Below are positions 9,208 to 20,773 of a DNA stretch of 64,000 bases, one piece after another. This stretch comes from Shewanella sp. HN-41 (GTDB lineage Bacteria; Pseudomonadota; Gammaproteobacteria; Enterobacterales; Shewanellaceae): positions 1 through 64,000 of the forward strand of contig NZ_AFOZ01000028.1 of the NCBI RefSeq assembly GCF_000217915.1. The letters run 5' to 3'. The notes below the pieces were generated by a model. It made no database searches and had not been told where the DNA came from. It saw only the letters and a list, made by a program, of their open reading frames with translations. A program made the translations under genes and the position numbers. How positions within the stretch are numbered: position 1 is the stretch's first letter; each line of letters starts with the position of its first letter.

Positions 9208-10038
9208 TTAATCGTAAATAGTCGGAATTGGCTGACGCTTATGTTGCGTCACCTTATAGATATTAATCAACTTGTCTTCAACCGTTTTATCGACCTCTTT
9301 CCCTTCAAGGAAATCATCAATTTGCTCGTAGGTCAGTCCAAGCGCCACCTCATCTTCCAGTAAAGGTTGATTGTCTTCCAAATCCGCCGTTGGCGCCTTA
9401 TAGACTAAGGAATCTGGCGCGCCCAAATAAGCCGCCACTTGGCGCACTTGGCGTTTATTGAGGCCAAATAAAGGCGCGAGATCGCAGGCACCATCGCCCC
9501 ACTTAGTGTAAAAACCGGTAATATTTTCGGCGCTGTGATCAGTACCGACCACTAAGCCACCCACTAATCCCGCCAATTCATACTGGGCAATCATCCGCAT
9601 CCGCGCTTTGACGTTACCTTTGATAAAATCGACTTTAGCCGCATCCGGTGAACGCAGTCCCACCTCAACAAAGGCAGTTAAGGTGGCTTGATGCACGCCA
9701 TCAACCCCTTGGTGCACATTGATGGTGACTAATTTGGTCGGCTGAATAAATTGGCAAGCTTGCTGGGCTTCGTGCTCATCTTTTTGAATTTGATAGGGTA
9801 AGCGCACCGCAATAAATTGATAACCACCTTCGGCAGTTTCACTATTAAGGCTATCCACGGCTAACTGGCATAAACGCCCAGCGGTGGAGGAATCAACACC
9901 ACCACTGATCCCTAACACTAAGGCTTTGCTACGGGCTTCTTTCAGTTTTGCCTTGATAAACGCCACACGGCGCTGCACTTCAAATTCTGGCTCAATCGTC
10001 TTGAGCACTTTCATTTCTTTTAAGATTTGCGCTTTCAC
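9208..10038 (-). CDS. nadE: Ammonia-dependent NAD(+) synthetase
   Basis: It adenylates nicotinate adenine dinucleotide and amidates it with ammonia, the last step of NAD synthesis. The P-loop-like pyrophosphatase motif GISGGVDSS, the [19 protein letters not shown] block and the PTADLE segment are typical; at 276 residues it matches the short, glutaminase-free form. I prefer the GTG at 10038, which has AAGGTGG about 8 nt upstream and matches the E. coli N-terminus; another GTG at 10050 would add four residues. Confidence 0.95.
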   Translation of the reverse strand: MKAQILKEMKVLKTIEPEFEVQRRVAFIKAKLKEARSKALVLGISGGVDSSTAGRLCQLAVDSLNSETAEGGYQFIAVRLPYQIQKDEHEAQQACQFIQPTKLVTINVHQGVDGVHQATLTAFVEVGLRSPDAAKVDFIKGNVKARMRMIAQYELAGLVGGLVVGTDHSAENITGFYTKWGDGACDLAPLFGLNKRQVRQVAAYLGAPDSLVYKAPTADLEDNQPLLEDEVALGLTYEQIDDFLEGKEVDKTVEDKLINIYKVTQHKRQPIPTIYD

Positions 10039-10183
10039 CGAAAATTCCACCTTAAATATTCGCTGTTATTGGGAGCAGTGATTCGGCTAACGTTATCACT
10101 TATTCGAGTCTGTCTGTAGCAAAAATTAACCTCTATGCGGTTAATTGTTGATAAAACGTCAGCTTCCCGATTTTTACGCCATT

Positions 10184-10226
10184 CCAAAAACAACAAGGGC
10201 AATAACGGTTTACCGCTATTGCCCTT
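10184..10226 (-). terminator. Terminator downstream of gsk
   Basis: A 14-bp stem (10195-10208 with 10213-10226, one mismatch) around a four-base loop is followed on the minus strand by TTGTTGTTTTTGG. It lies 22 bp after the gsk stop codon. Confidence 0.85.
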
Positions 10227-10247
10227 ACTAACTCAGCTGGTACAGAC

Positions 10248-11552
10248 TTATCTTTCCCAGTAGGATTCTTCTAAGCTGTCTTCCCGCTCGGGTAAACCGC
10301 GGGAAAGACGCGGACTGTGCTGGGCTAACACCTCATAGGCGACACGGTTAGCATACTTACAAATTTGCGAGAATGACGAATAACACAGGCCATCACGTTT
10401 ATGCTTGCTCGAACCTGGCACATTCGCTTTATGAAAAGTATTAGCCGCCAGATCATGTAACAGCGCCGATAGGGCGCCATCCCCCGCGCCGTTAGTGTTG
10501 CCGATTTTTTCAGGCCCCCCCATATAAGGGGAAATGTGGGCATATACTTTAATCGGCGTTTCGCAGTCACTTTTCAATTTGGGCCGCGAGAATTCATAAC
10601 GGTTAAATTCGGGGATAGCACCGGGCAGCAGCGTATGAGTCGTTTCGCGCTTTTCTGAGTCTTCGGCATAACCCGCAGTATACAAACCTATAGGACCTGC
10701 GGTGGTTAACACCATATCGCACCACTCTAGTGCCTTTTCACTGGCCAATAGAGGATCGCGAAATCCCGTTAGGGCCTCACCTTCATCCTCATTCATCGCT
10801 AGGATAGTCACATGTTCTTGAATAAAGTTTTGCCACCAAAGTGGATCTTCCTCAATCAAGAAACGGGTGCCCAATGTCAGTACCACAGGCACTTCGGCCG
10901 CTTTCGCATACTCAATGGCACACATAGCCGCATCGGTAATACGATCCCCGCCACTCGCCCGCATTAAGTAAGCGGTTAACACTAAGGCCGAACTGCCCTG
11001 CACTACGTCTTTATCAATATATTCTGGGGTTAACTTATCCATCGCCCCTTTACTGATCGCAAATGTGCGCTCACCGCACTCAGAAATCAGGGTAAAACAG
11101 CGGCCAATAGGCCCATCGACGGGTTGTAGGAAGTTAAGATCAACTTTTGAAGAAGTATTGCAAAGGTAACGATAGGCGTAACTGCCCACCTCAATATTTT
11201 GGCTCATCACCCCAAACAGCACAGAGCGATCATCGGCCAAAATAGAATAATTGTGCACTGTATTGCCGATAGTGCCGCCGGCAAACTCATCGCTGATCAA
11301 CCCCAAAAGCTTAAGTTCGGTATAGAGTTGATGGGCTTGCTCATCATTGATCAGGGTCGAATTTCCCTTAGGCAATCCATAGCGACTGAGCAGTTCATCT
11401 TCCACTTTCGCTTCGATATCCACTAAGGTTTGATCTATACCGCTGATATAAGTGGCAAAGGGTTGAGGTTGTTGAGTCAGCTGCTCAAGCAGTGGATCTC
11501 GGGTTTTGACCGGAAAATAATGTTTCGACTTGCGCTGACCGGGAAACTTCAT
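10248..11552 (-). CDS. gsk: Inosine-guanosine kinase
   Basis: A PfkB-family nucleoside kinase that phosphorylates inosine and guanosine in purine salvage. The protein starts MKFPGQRKSKHYFPV and ends LPEREDSLEESYWER, nearly identical in form to E. coli Gsk (434 residues). The PfkB signature NTNGAGDGALSALLHD carries the catalytic Asp, and FAGGTIGNTVHNYS forms the substrate side. It lies downstream of hemH on the same strand, as in E. coli except that aes is absent between them. Confidence 0.97.
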   Translation of the reverse strand: MKFPGQRKSKHYFPVKTRDPLLEQLTQQPQPFATYISGIDQTLVDIEAKVEDELLSRYGLPKGNSTLINDEQAHQLYTELKLLGLISDEFAGGTIGNTVHNYSILADDRSVLFGVMSQNIEVGSYAYRYLCNTSSKVDLNFLQPVDGPIGRCFTLISECGERTFAISKGAMDKLTPEYIDKDVVQGSSALVLTAYLMRASGGDRITDAAMCAIEYAKAAEVPVVLTLGTRFLIEEDPLWWQNFIQEHVTILAMNEDEGEALTGFRDPLLASEKALEWCDMVLTTAGPIGLYTAGYAEDSEKRETTHTLLPGAIPEFNRYEFSRPKLKSDCETPIKVYAHISPYMGGPEKIGNTNGAGDGALSALLHDLAANTFHKANVPGSSKHKRDGLCYSSFSQICKYANRVAYEVLAQHSPRLSRGLPEREDSLEESYWER

Positions 11553-11754
11553 AGTGGTTCTCTTTTCCTGGCATCCATGCTAATTGGCGTTATGACGAGC
11601 ACGTACTCGCCAGCGTCCTAAAAATAATGAGTCTAGGCTAGCGAGACAAAAAATCCACTCCCAAGCCACAAGGGCGCAGATTCTACCATAAAATCAGCAT
11701 GAAACTAGGGCGTGTTAGTGTTTCAAGTGCAGATTTTTAAGGGGTAATCCAACG

Positions 11755-12762
11755 TCAATCCCAAGACAGGGCTTGCTCTTGTACGAGCTGCCTCAACAAT
11801 TCGATATGCAGTTCATCATCATTTAGACAGGGAATAAAGCGGTATGCCTCACCGCCCGCGTGTAAGAAGGTTTCTTTACCGCCGATGGAGATTTCCTCTA
11901 AGGTTTCGAGGCAATCGGTCGCAAAGGCTGGACAGAACACATCGACACTTTTAATCCCTTGCGCAGGCAACTCAGCCAACAACTGGTCGGCATAGGGGGT
12001 TAACCATTCTTCACGGCCAAAACGGGATTGGAAACACACCTGCCATTGGCTATCGGTTAATCCTAAAGCCTGCGCCAGTAACTTGGCCGTAGTGCGACAC
12101 TGCTCTGGGTATGGATCGCCCTCATGGGCATAACGCAGTGGAATACCGTGGAAAGACAGCAGCAGCTTGTCGGCCTGCCCATGGGTTTTCCAATGGCGTT
12201 TTACTGAATGCGCTAAAGCTGCGATATAGGCCTCATGGTCGAAATACTGTTTGTTAAAACGCAGCTCTGGAATATTACGTACGGTTTTAAAATAACTGGC
12301 AACGGCATCGAACACACTTGCTACCGTTGAGCAGGAATATTGCGGATAGAGTGGCAAGACCACAATCCGCTCTGCCCCTTGGGCTTTAAGCCGGACAAAA
12401 CCGCTATCGATTGATGGATTACCGTAGCTCATCCCCAGTTCAACGGGGATAGTTTGATTAAAGGTTGCACTCAGATCCACCGCCAGCTTTTGGGCTTGGC
12501 GTACACTTATCACCATTAGGGGCGAACCTTCATCAGTCCAAATGCTTTGGTATAACTTAGCCACTTTAGCGGGGCGGGTATTGAGAATAACCCCATTGAG
12601 CAAAGGTTGCCAAAGCCAAGGTGAAAGATCGACGACCCGGGGATCGCTTAAAAACTGTTTAAGAAAACGCCTAACGGCCTTAGGGGTAGGTTCATCGGGG
12701 GTGCCAAGGTTGACCAATAATACACCGAAAGCAGGGGAAGGAGAATTCAAGATAAGACCCAT
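11755..12762 (-). CDS. hemH: Ferrochelatase
   Basis: It inserts Fe(II) into protoporphyrin IX, the last step of haem synthesis. Diagnostic segments are VLLVNLGTPDEP near the N-terminus, YGNPSI, LLSFHGIPLRY with the catalytic His, and CPAFATDCLETLEEI with the conserved Glu. At 335 residues it has the normal length. It follows adk on the same strand, separated by a terminator, an order shared with E. coli. The ribosome-binding site is weak. Confidence 0.96.
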   Translation of the reverse strand: MGLILNSPSPAFGVLLVNLGTPDEPTPKAVRRFLKQFLSDPRVVDLSPWLWQPLLNGVILNTRPAKVAKLYQSIWTDEGSPLMVISVRQAQKLAVDLSATFNQTIPVELGMSYGNPSIDSGFVRLKAQGAERIVVLPLYPQYSCSTVASVFDAVASYFKTVRNIPELRFNKQYFDHEAYIAALAHSVKRHWKTHGQADKLLLSFHGIPLRYAHEGDPYPEQCRTTAKLLAQALGLTDSQWQVCFQSRFGREEWLTPYADQLLAELPAQGIKSVDVFCPAFATDCLETLEEISIGGKETFLHAGGEAYRFIPCLNDDELHIELLRQLVQEQALSWD

Positions 12763-12802
12763 AGTTAGTGGTATTCATTGGCAGGCTAACATTCAGATAC
12801 CC

Positions 12803-12834
12803 ATAAAAAAAGCCTGCGTTGGCAGGCTTTTTTC
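12803..12834 (-). terminator. Terminator downstream of adk
   Basis: AAAAGCCTGC and GCAGGCTTTT form a perfect stem with a GTTG loop and a T run on either strand. Placed 40 bp after the adk stop, it should end adk transcription before hemH. Confidence 0.92.
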
Positions 12835-12873
12835 TAATATGAGAACTTGTTCTCGTAAATTAAGCTTTTTCGC

Positions 12874-13659
<786 letters not shown>

Positions 13660-14523
13660 TTAATAGAGCAAGGTATAGAGCTTACGGCGATATTGGTTAG
13701 CTAAGGCATTGCCTTGGCCAAGCGCGGTTAAAATCTCCATAAACACTTGTTTTACAGTGCCATTTTCAGCCCCAAGATCCTTACTGATCACACTGAATAA
13801 CAGCGCTAATGCTTCCTCATCTCGGTGGGCTGAATGGAGTGCCCTGCTTAACTCGAGTAATAGCACTAAATCCTGTGGATGTTGCTCAAATTTTTGCTGT
13901 AGATCGCGAATTTCTGGCGTATCCGCGGCATCTAAGGCAAGGGTTAATTTTGCCTTTAAGCTCTGATAATAACCGTCTTGATCCGCAAGCCCGATTTGCT
14001 CGAGTAAGGCTTGTGCTTGGGCAAGTTCACCCTGCATCAAGTACACATCGGCAAGCACTAAGCTCACCTCACCCGCATGGTTTGAGGTGCTATAGGCATC
14101 TTTGAGTAACACGGCGGCCGTGGCTAAATCGTCACTTGAAACTTGGCTTAAGGCCAATAAGGCTTTAGCTTGCTCAAGCTGCAGTTGCCACAATGGCGGC
14201 AGGTGTTTCTCCAGCATGGCATTCACCTGTGACGCCTCCTGCATTCCAGCAAAACCGTCGATCGGTTGGCCTTTATCCAGAACTAAGGTGGTGGGTAAGC
14301 TTTGAATACGGAAATAATTGGCAATTTCCAGTTCAGTTTCGCAGTTCACTTTAGCCAGCACAAAACGCCCAGCATGTTGCAACGCAAGTTGTTCTAGCGT
14401 CTGCACCAGAGTCACACTTTGTGCTTGAGACTGCGCCCAAAATGCTAACACCACGATCTGTTGCATCGAAGCATCAACCACTTGCTGGATATTGTCTTTA
14501 GTCAGATCGAGGATATTGTCCAT
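13660..14523 (-). CDS. cnoX: Co-chaperone CnoX/YbbN-type thioredoxin-fold TPR protein
   Basis: An N-terminal thioredoxin fold (about residues 1-110) is followed by TPR-like helical repeats (about 115-285), the layout of the chaperedoxin CnoX, which protects clients from oxidation and hands them to GroEL or DnaK. The CXXC position reads QAQS in FWAQSQAQS, so both redox cysteines are missing; E. coli keeps one (SQHC). Any activity should be holdase-like rather than redox. It lies between htpG and adk on the same strand, an apt chaperone context. Confidence 0.85.
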   Translation of the reverse strand: MDNILDLTKDNIQQVVDASMQQIVVLAFWAQSQAQSVTLVQTLEQLALQHAGRFVLAKVNCETELEIANYFRIQSLPTTLVLDKGQPIDGFAGMQEASQVNAMLEKHLPPLWQLQLEQAKALLALSQVSSDDLATAAVLLKDAYSTSNHAGEVSLVLADVYLMQGELAQAQALLEQIGLADQDGYYQSLKAKLTLALDAADTPEIRDLQQKFEQHPQDLVLLLELSRALHSAHRDEEALALLFSVISKDLGAENGTVKQVFMEILTALGQGNALANQYRRKLYTLLY

Positions 14524-14571
14524 GATGTTCCCTTAATATCAAAAGCATCTAACGTTGAAATAAGTGCTAAA

Positions 14572-14606
14572 AAATAAGGCCCATAGAGTATAGAAATCTA
14601 TGGGCC
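14572..14606 (-). terminator. Terminator downstream of htpG
   Basis: On the minus strand GGCCCATAG and CTATGGGCC form a 9-bp stem with an 11-base loop, followed by TTATTTTTTAG, just after the htpG stop. Confidence 0.9.
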
Positions 14607-14616
14607 CAAACACCTT

Positions 14617-16530
14617 TTACTTCAAATTCGCCAGTAACATTTGGTTCATCAGCTTAATAAAGGCCGATGGATCCGCAAGGCTGCCCTTTTCCGATAACTG
14701 CGCCTGTTGCAACAATAGGTTAGACCAATCTGCAAAGGCGGCTTCATCCTGAAGATCATTCAAACGCGACACTAATGGGTGCGCGGGATTGATCTCAAAC
14801 GTCGGCTTAACCTCTGGCACAGGCTGCCCAGCCGCCTGCATCAATTTGATCATCTGGGTCGACATTTCGCCTTCCCCGGTCACCACACAGGCTGGGGTGT
14901 CGGTTAAGCGTGAGGTGACTTTCACATCGGCCACACTTGCACCTAATGCCGCTTTAATGCGCTCAATCAGAGGTGCAGATTCCTCGGCAAGTTTCTCCTG
15001 CGCTTCCTTCTCGGCCGCATCTTCAAGCTCACCTAATTCCAGCTCGCCACGGGTCACTGAATGCAGTTGTTTCTCTTTGTATTCAGTTAAATGGTTGATT
15101 AACCATTCGTCGATACGTTCTGACATCAATAGGACTTCGATGCCTTTCTTACGCAGCAGTTCTAAGTGTGGGCTGTTGGCCGCCGCTTCGTGGCTGTCGG
15201 CAACGATATAGTAAATCTTGCTTTGGCCTTCCTTCATGCGACTGATGTAGTCATCGAGTGATACTGTCGGTGCCGCGCTGCCCGTATGGGTAGACGCAAA
15301 ACGCAGTAAACCCGCGATACGCTCACGATTTGCAAAGTCTTCCGCTGGACCTTCCTTCAACACTTGGCCAAATTCGGCCCAGAATTTTTGATATTTTTCC
15401 GCATCGTCCTTCGCCAGTTTTTCCAGCATACCGAGCACGCGCTTAGTAATACCGGTACGCATTGCTTTGGTGATGTGGTTGTCCTGCAAAATTTCACGGG
15501 AGACGTTTAGCGGCAGATCGTTCGAGTCAATCAACCCCTGCACAAAGCGCAGGTAAGATGGCATAAACTGCTCGGCATCGTCCATAATAAACACGCGCTG
15601 AACAAAGAGCTTTAGGCCATGTTTACGGTCGCGGTTCCACATGTCCCAGGGCGCTTTTGCAGGGATATACAAGAGGTTAGTATATTCTTGTTTACCTTCT
15701 ACGCGGTTGTGGCTCCACAATAATGCGTCTGTGTAGTCGTGGGAAATATGCTTATAGAACTCTTGATATTCTTCGTCGCTGATCTCAGATTTATTGCGCA
15801 TCCACAGGGCGGTCGCCTTGTTCATGACTTTCCAGTAACCCTCGGTCGCCGGAATTTTTTCACCGTCTGGGCCATCACGCTCTGGGGTACCTTCCTGCCA
15901 CATTTCAACGGGCACTGAAATATGATCCGAGTATTTAGTGATGATCGAGCGCAGACGCCAATCGTCGGCAAATTCTTTTTCTTCATCACGTAGGTGCAGG
16001 GTGATTTCTGTACCACGGCCCGCCTTAGTGATGGTTTCGACGGTGAAGCTGCCCTCACCTTCGGATTCCCACAGCACGGCTTCATCGGCCTTATGGCCTG
16101 CCGCACGGGTGCGGACTGTGACTTTTTTCGCTACGATAAAGGCCGAGTAGAAGCCCACACCGAACTGACCGATGAGTTGCGAATCCTTCGAGGCTTCGCC
16201 TGAGAGGTTTTTGAAGAATTCGGCGGTGCCCGATTTGGCGATCGTGCCTAAATGCTCAATCACGCCATCACGGGTCATACCCACACCGTTATCTTCGATG
16301 GTCACAGTACCTTTGTCTTTATCAGCACTGATGCGCACCCGCAGCTCACCGTCACCTTCGTATAATGCGTCATTGGTCAACGCGAGGTAACGCAGCTTAT
16401 CGGCCGCATCCGCAGCGTTGGAGACCAGTTCACGCAAGAAAATTTCTTTGTTGGAATACAAAGAATGGATCATCAAATGCAACAGCTGTTTGACTTCAGT
16501 TTGAAAACCATGAGTTTCTTGTTGTGACAT
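14617..16530 (-). CDS. htpG: Molecular chaperone HtpG (Hsp90)
   Basis: Bacterial Hsp90 homodimer that remodels clients using ATP. The N-terminal GHKL ATPase domain shows [23 protein letters not shown] and [14 protein letters not shown]; the middle domain has the NVSREILQ motif; the C-terminal domain completes 637 residues. A sigma-32 promoter sits about 60 bp upstream, so heat-shock control is likely. The gene lies between recR and cnoX, as in the E. coli recR-htpG-adk order. Confidence 0.98.
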   Translation of the reverse strand: MSQQETHGFQTEVKQLLHLMIHSLYSNKEIFLRELVSNAADAADKLRYLALTNDALYEGDGELRVRISADKDKGTVTIEDNGVGMTRDGVIEHLGTIAKSGTAEFFKNLSGEASKDSQLIGQFGVGFYSAFIVAKKVTVRTRAAGHKADEAVLWESEGEGSFTVETITKAGRGTEITLHLRDEEKEFADDWRLRSIITKYSDHISVPVEMWQEGTPERDGPDGEKIPATEGYWKVMNKATALWMRNKSEISDEEYQEFYKHISHDYTDALLWSHNRVEGKQEYTNLLYIPAKAPWDMWNRDRKHGLKLFVQRVFIMDDAEQFMPSYLRFVQGLIDSNDLPLNVSREILQDNHITKAMRTGITKRVLGMLEKLAKDDAEKYQKFWAEFGQVLKEGPAEDFANRERIAGLLRFASTHTGSAAPTVSLDDYISRMKEGQSKIYYIVADSHEAAANSPHLELLRKKGIEVLLMSERIDEWLINHLTEYKEKQLHSVTRGELELGELEDAAEKEAQEKLAEESAPLIERIKAALGASVADVKVTSRLTDTPACVVTGEGEMSTQMIKLMQAAGQPVPEVKPTFEINPAHPLVSRLNDLQDEAAFADWSNLLLQQAQLSEKGSLADPSAFIKLMNQMLLANLK

Positions 16531-16584
16531 GAAATTTTCCTTATTTGTTACGCAATTTGCTAAAAATAACGCTCAGTGTTTACT

Positions 16585-16613
16585 TAAATGGGGCTGCAAA
16601 TTGGCTTTTCAAG
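16585..16613 (-). promoter_or_regulatory. Heat-shock (sigma-32) promoter of htpG
   Basis: On the minus strand CTTGAAA (16607-16613) is followed 13 bp later by CCCCATTTA (16585-16593), matching the RpoH consensus at both boxes and spacing. It points at htpG with the start codon about 55 bp downstream. Confidence 0.92.
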
Positions 16614-16671
16614 GGCAAGGGATAAAACGAGTCGTGAATGGTGAAAAATAAGGCATTTTGAAGGGCGTAAC

Positions 16672-16711
16672 AGGCAAATAAAAACCCGCACAAGCTGTAC
16701 AGGGCGGGTTT
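16672..16711 (-). terminator. Terminator downstream of recR
   Basis: On the minus strand AACCCGC and GCGGGTT form a stem closing a 14-base loop, followed by TTTATTTG. It should end the dnaX-ybaB-recR transcript before the htpG promoter. Confidence 0.85.
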
Positions 16712-16743
16712 GAAAAACAATGATCTTTTTGATAAACCGTCAG

Positions 16744-17343
16744 TTACAACGGCAAGCGGCCATTAAAGGACAGTGCCAAGGTTGTGCTATCCACATATTC
16801 CAACTCACCGCCAACGGGAACGCCGTGGGCGATACGGCTAATCATCACCCTATGGCGCCTGGCCATATCGGCGATAAAATGTGCCGTTGCCTCCCCTTCA
16901 ACCGTGGGGTTAGTGGCGAGGATCAGCTCAGAAACATCCCCCGAGGCTAAGTGACGTTCGAGTAAGGCAAGCCCTAACTCGTCTGGCCCTACACCATCGA
17001 GGGGAGACAAATGACCTAGCAATACAAAATAGCGACCACTGAAATGTCCACCCGCCTCAATGGCTAACACATCTGCTGGGGTTTCAACCACACAGATAGT
17101 GGAAGACGTCCCGCGCTTATGGCTTGCACAAATGGGGCACAGAGTCTCTTCAGTATAGGTTCGGCAGGACTGACAATGGCCGATATCGCTCATGGCACTG
17201 GACAGCGCCGAGGCTAATTTAAGCCCGGCTTTTCTATCGCGCTCAAGCAACTGAAACGCCATACGTTGTGCCGACTTAGGCCCAACCCCAGGTAAACAAC
17301 GCAGGGACTGAATTAACTCGTCAAGCAGTGGACTAAATTTCAT
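16744..17343 (-). CDS. recR: Recombination mediator RecR
   Basis: RecR acts with RecO and RecF to load RecA at gaps. The helix-hairpin-helix [20 protein letters not shown], a four-Cys zinc finger (CQSC and CPIC) and a Toprim domain with [12 protein letters not shown] and [12 protein letters not shown] are all present in 199 residues. It starts 12 bp after the ybaB stop, in an operon with ybaB and dnaX. Confidence 0.97.
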   Translation of the reverse strand: MKFSPLLDELIQSLRCLPGVGPKSAQRMAFQLLERDRKAGLKLASALSSAMSDIGHCQSCRTYTEETLCPICASHKRGTSSTICVVETPADVLAIEAGGHFSGRYFVLLGHLSPLDGVGPDELGLALLERHLASGDVSELILATNPTVEGEATAHFIADMARRHRVMISRIAHGVPVGGELEYVDSTTLALSFNGRLPL

Positions 17344-17355
17344 TGTTTATCTCAG

Positions 17356-17685
17356 TTAAAACGGCATTTTCATGCCTGGTGGTAATTGCATACCGCCAGT
17401 GACTTCAGCCATTTTTGCTTTTTGATTCTCTTCGATTCGACGGGCAGCATCGTTACACGCCGCAGCAATCAAATCTTCTAGCATTTCTTTATCGTCTTCC
17501 ATCAAACTTGGGTCGATTTCAACTTTACGCACTGTGTGCGCGCCCGTCATAGTAACTTTAACCAGACCGGCACCCGATTCACCAACCATTTCCATGCGGG
17601 CAATTTCTTCCTGCATTTTCGCCATTTTTTCTTGCATCATCTGGGCTTGTTTCATCAGATTGCCCATACCGCCTTTTCCAAACAT
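17356..17685 (-). CDS. ybaB: YbaB/EbfC family nucleoid-associated protein
   Basis: A small DNA-binding dimer of the tweezer-like YbaB family. The sequence [15 protein letters not shown] to [10 protein letters not shown] matches E. coli YbaB along its full 109 residues. I use the second ATG (17685), which has GAGA seven bases upstream; the first ATG at 17691 is too close to that site. It lies between dnaX and recR, the standard arrangement. Confidence 0.96.
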   Translation of the reverse strand: MFGKGGMGNLMKQAQMMQEKMAKMQEEIARMEMVGESGAGLVKVTMTGAHTVRKVEIDPSLMEDDKEMLEDLIAAACNDAARRIEENQKAKMAEVTGGMQLPPGMKMPF

Positions 17686-17869
17686 AGTCATTTCTCTTCT
17701 ATTAGGGTGAGTCGCAAGCTTTAAAGCTGGCTAATCTTACTGAAATAAATAGGATTGGCAATCTATGCCGTTATCCCGTTAATAAACTTATGATCTTGAT
17801 ACGCAGTTTTAGACATAATCCAAGCTAATCACGCGCCATAGCATTCGCTTGATGGCTGAAGTACCGACA

Positions 17870-20655
17870 TCACTTAGACTCGGGCAATGCTTGGATCTGC
17901 TGACTGCGTTGGTTTAACAGTTCAGGTGGATACACTAAAGTATCGGTATCAAGCTCCGCGCCAAGACGCTGAATAAGCCATTGAACATTATCGTCTTTAA
18001 TTAAGGATTGCTGCGCCTGTTGCAATAATTCTTGGTGGAAACGCTTACGCAATTCGAGTGGTGTTTCCCGCTTTGGATCGCTTCCTATGACCACTTGTAC
18101 CCGCCTTGGGTTCCCAAGCGTCGAGGTAAGTGCCTGTTCAAGTTGTTCTATGGCGATATCGGCCGCTAAATGCTTCTGATCGGGTTTTAACAGTAATGGC
18201 AAGGGATCTTCGAGTGCCTGACACACAGAATTCACCGCCAATTGGCGAACGCGGCCGCCCACCTCTAAACTCGCCATTAATTTATACCAGTGCAAATCCA
18301 GCGGATCACCGCTAATAGGTTCAGCCACACTGAGCCCCGTTTCAGGGCTGCCAGCGGTATTTGCCTCCATGATAAGGGCTTGAGCTGGCAGCGTTTTGAC
18401 CGCATTCTCCCTTTGCAAAGGCGGCTGAACACTGACTTCAACGGGTAAGCATGACTCAACCTCAGTGCTGACCGTCGCTGCGGGTGCCTCTTCCCAAGGT
18501 GGACGATCGTTAGTCTCTAGCTGGACCTTTGCGGATGCACTCGGCCTATTATCACGACCAAGCTCATCGACACTAGCCCCATCATAATCAGCCTCATCAT
18601 AATCAGCCCCATCATAATCAACCGTTAATTCAGAAATGGGTATTATCGATGACGTTTGCTGGGGGCTCAATACGGGCCGAGAACCAACACTAGGGTTAGC
18701 TGCACTCTTACCGACGGCGGGTATTTTCAGCTTTTGATCTAGTGATGGCTTTTTTTCATCACCGTCCTTAGCACTCAAGGCATCGAGATCTGACAGAAGC
18801 GAGTCCCGCGCAGCGAGCACCGCCGATAAAATATCGTCATCCTCGAGGGATACGGTCGCGGTTGGATTGGGATGATTTTGTGCCCCTAATTGCTGGCCTG
18901 CCGAACTAGATACAGGGGATTGCTGCGTTTGAGTGGTTGAACTCGCCTCTGGCACAGCCGTGTTTTCCAGCCCTAGTCCCGAGTCATCACCACACAAAAA
19001 TTGAGCATAATCATCTTGATAAGCATCCAGTAGTGCGGGATCTTCGGCATAATGTTCATATTCACCGTAGGCGTAATCGAGCGGGCCGTTATCTGCAGAG
19101 ATAGGGATCTCTGGACTCGTGGCGCTATCTGCATCTGTGCTATCGGTCTTGTCATCACCCAACCCAACAGGCTGAACGTCGACGCTAGGTAAGGTGTTGG
19201 TGGGTAAGTCTTGTGTTGCTAATGTCAACGCCGTAGCCACATCAGACCGTTCGATTTTCGGACTAAATCCCTGACTCTGCGCTTGGCTGATGATCAGCGA
19301 CTGCTCCGCGACTAGTGCCGCATTGAGGGCTGCATCGGACCGAACTTCATCGGCAACAACTCCAGTTTGAGGAGCCACCGCAGTTTGAGGGGCAATGAAT
19401 TCAGCGACGGCGGGCTCAACTACAATGGGCTCTGCTACGGCGGACTCAATTAATGCTGTTTTTTTTCAGCCATTGTTTCAGCCACAGGGACGGCAGCCAC
19501 AGTCGATATCGGGGTTTGCCCCGAAGGCAGACTCACCTCAGCAGGTGTATCGACTTGCCAGCGTTTAACATTTTTTTCAGGCACAAAGGCAACGGCGCGC
19601 AGTAATGCCATTTCCAGACCCGATTTAGGATCCGGTGCATAGGGTAAATCCCTGCGTCCGGTTAATAGAATTTGGTAGTACAACTGCACTTGCTCTGGGG
19701 CCAGTTGCTCGGCAAAGGCGCGAATTTGCGCACTGTATAAGGATTGCTGGGCCGCAGCGGGGGCAAATTGCGTTAAGGTGATCTGGTGTAATAACTCGAG
19801 CAAACTGCGCAGCACTTCTTGGGCATCCGCACCATAGGCGAGCACTTGACCACAGGTTTGCATTAGCACGCCAATATCGGCATCGGTTAAAGCTTTCAGT
19901 AAGGCCACCACATGCTGCTCATCAATACTGCCGAGCATGGTCTGCACTTGTTTAAGCATCACAGTGCCACCACCAAAGGCAATGGCCTGATCCGTTAAGC
20001 TCAATGCATCCCGCATACTGCCATTGGCAGCTTTGGCAAGGAGTGTTAACGCTTCAGACTCGAAGGGCAGTTGCTCTTGGGTCAAGATATGATTGAGTTG
20101 AGTGCCAATTTCCTGCTGGGTCAAACTTTTTAAATTAAATTGCAAACAGCGGGATAAGACAGTCACAGGCAGTTTCTGTGGATCAGTTGTCGCCAGAAGA
20201 AATTTAACGTGCTCGGGGGGTTCTTCTAAGGTTTTTAGCAGTGCGTTAAAACTGCTGCGCGATAGCATATGCACTTCGTCGATAAGATAAACCTTAAAAC
20301 GACCACGGGTCGGACGATATTGCACATTGTCTAATAACTCGCGGGTGTCATCGACCTTAGTGCGGGAGGCGGCATCGACTTCGATCAGATCGACAAACCG
20401 ACCCTGGGCAATCTCAACACAACTACCACAGACGCCGCAGGGTGTTGCAGTGACACCTTGTTCGCAATTTAAACCTTTGGCAAAGAGTCGCGCTAAGCTG
20501 GTTTTACCCACGCCCCGAGTCCCTGTAAACAGGTAGGCATGGTGTAAACGCTGCTGACTTAACGCATTGGTTAAAGCATGCAATACATGGCTTTGACCAA
20601 CCATTTGTTCAAATGTGGCAGGGCGCCATTTTCTGGCTAACACCTGATATGACAT
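17870..20655 (-). CDS. dnaX: DNA polymerase III subunits tau and gamma (frame break at A8 run)
   Basis: DnaX is the clamp-loader ATPase of the replicase. From the ATG at 20655 (GGGGAG upstream) the frame encodes a Walker A GTRGVGKTS, a four-Cys zinc module (CGVCGSC) and Walker B LIDEVHML, then ends after MAEKKQH at about 19450 (401 residues). A -1 shift on the A8 run at 19459-19466 joins it to a long open frame to 17870, giving a tau of about 928 residues whose tail holds the linker and the polymerase-binding domain. In E. coli the unshifted frame gives tau and the shift gives gamma; here it is reversed. Real slippage or a miscounted homopolymer (A9) both explain it. Confidence 0.9.
18576..18620 (-). 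repeat. Three tandem 15-bp repeats in the dnaX linker
   Basis: Three head-to-tail 15-mers (GCCCCATCATAATCA with one variant base in the middle copy) encode acidic ADYDG/ADYDE units in the low-complexity linker of tau. The copy number may vary between strains without breaking the frame. Confidence 0.9.
19459..19466 (-). other. A8 slippery site joining the gamma and tau frames of dnaX
   Basis: In the mRNA sense the codons are GCT GAA AAA AAA CAG CAT TAA. Eight A in a row followed by a stop two codons later is a typical slippage site; a -1 shift enters the tau frame. I see no SD-like sequence within 15 nt upstream and no clear downstream stem, unlike E. coli, so polymerase slippage or a miscalled A9 are alternatives. 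Confidence 0.65.
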
Positions 20656-20718
20656 GGAACTCCCCAGAGTGTGTGATACAAAAATGGGAGCGTGCGCCCC
20701 GGGAACTTTGAAAGATAA

Positions 20719-20737
20719 CATGTCATGGTGTGACATG
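20719..20737. repeat. Inverted repeat upstream of dnaX
   Basis: CATGTCA and TGACATG form a perfect 7-bp inverted repeat around TGGTG, between apt and dnaX. It could be an operator or a leader hairpin. Confidence 0.5.
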
Positions 20738-20773
20738 CTATTAAACTATCCCAAGGCGCCTTTGGCTGAAGAA

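Noticed and set aside
20656..20773. 4.5S RNA (ffs) gene near dnaX
   Set aside because: Its conserved core GTCAGGTCCGGAAGGAAGCA does not occur here on either strand.
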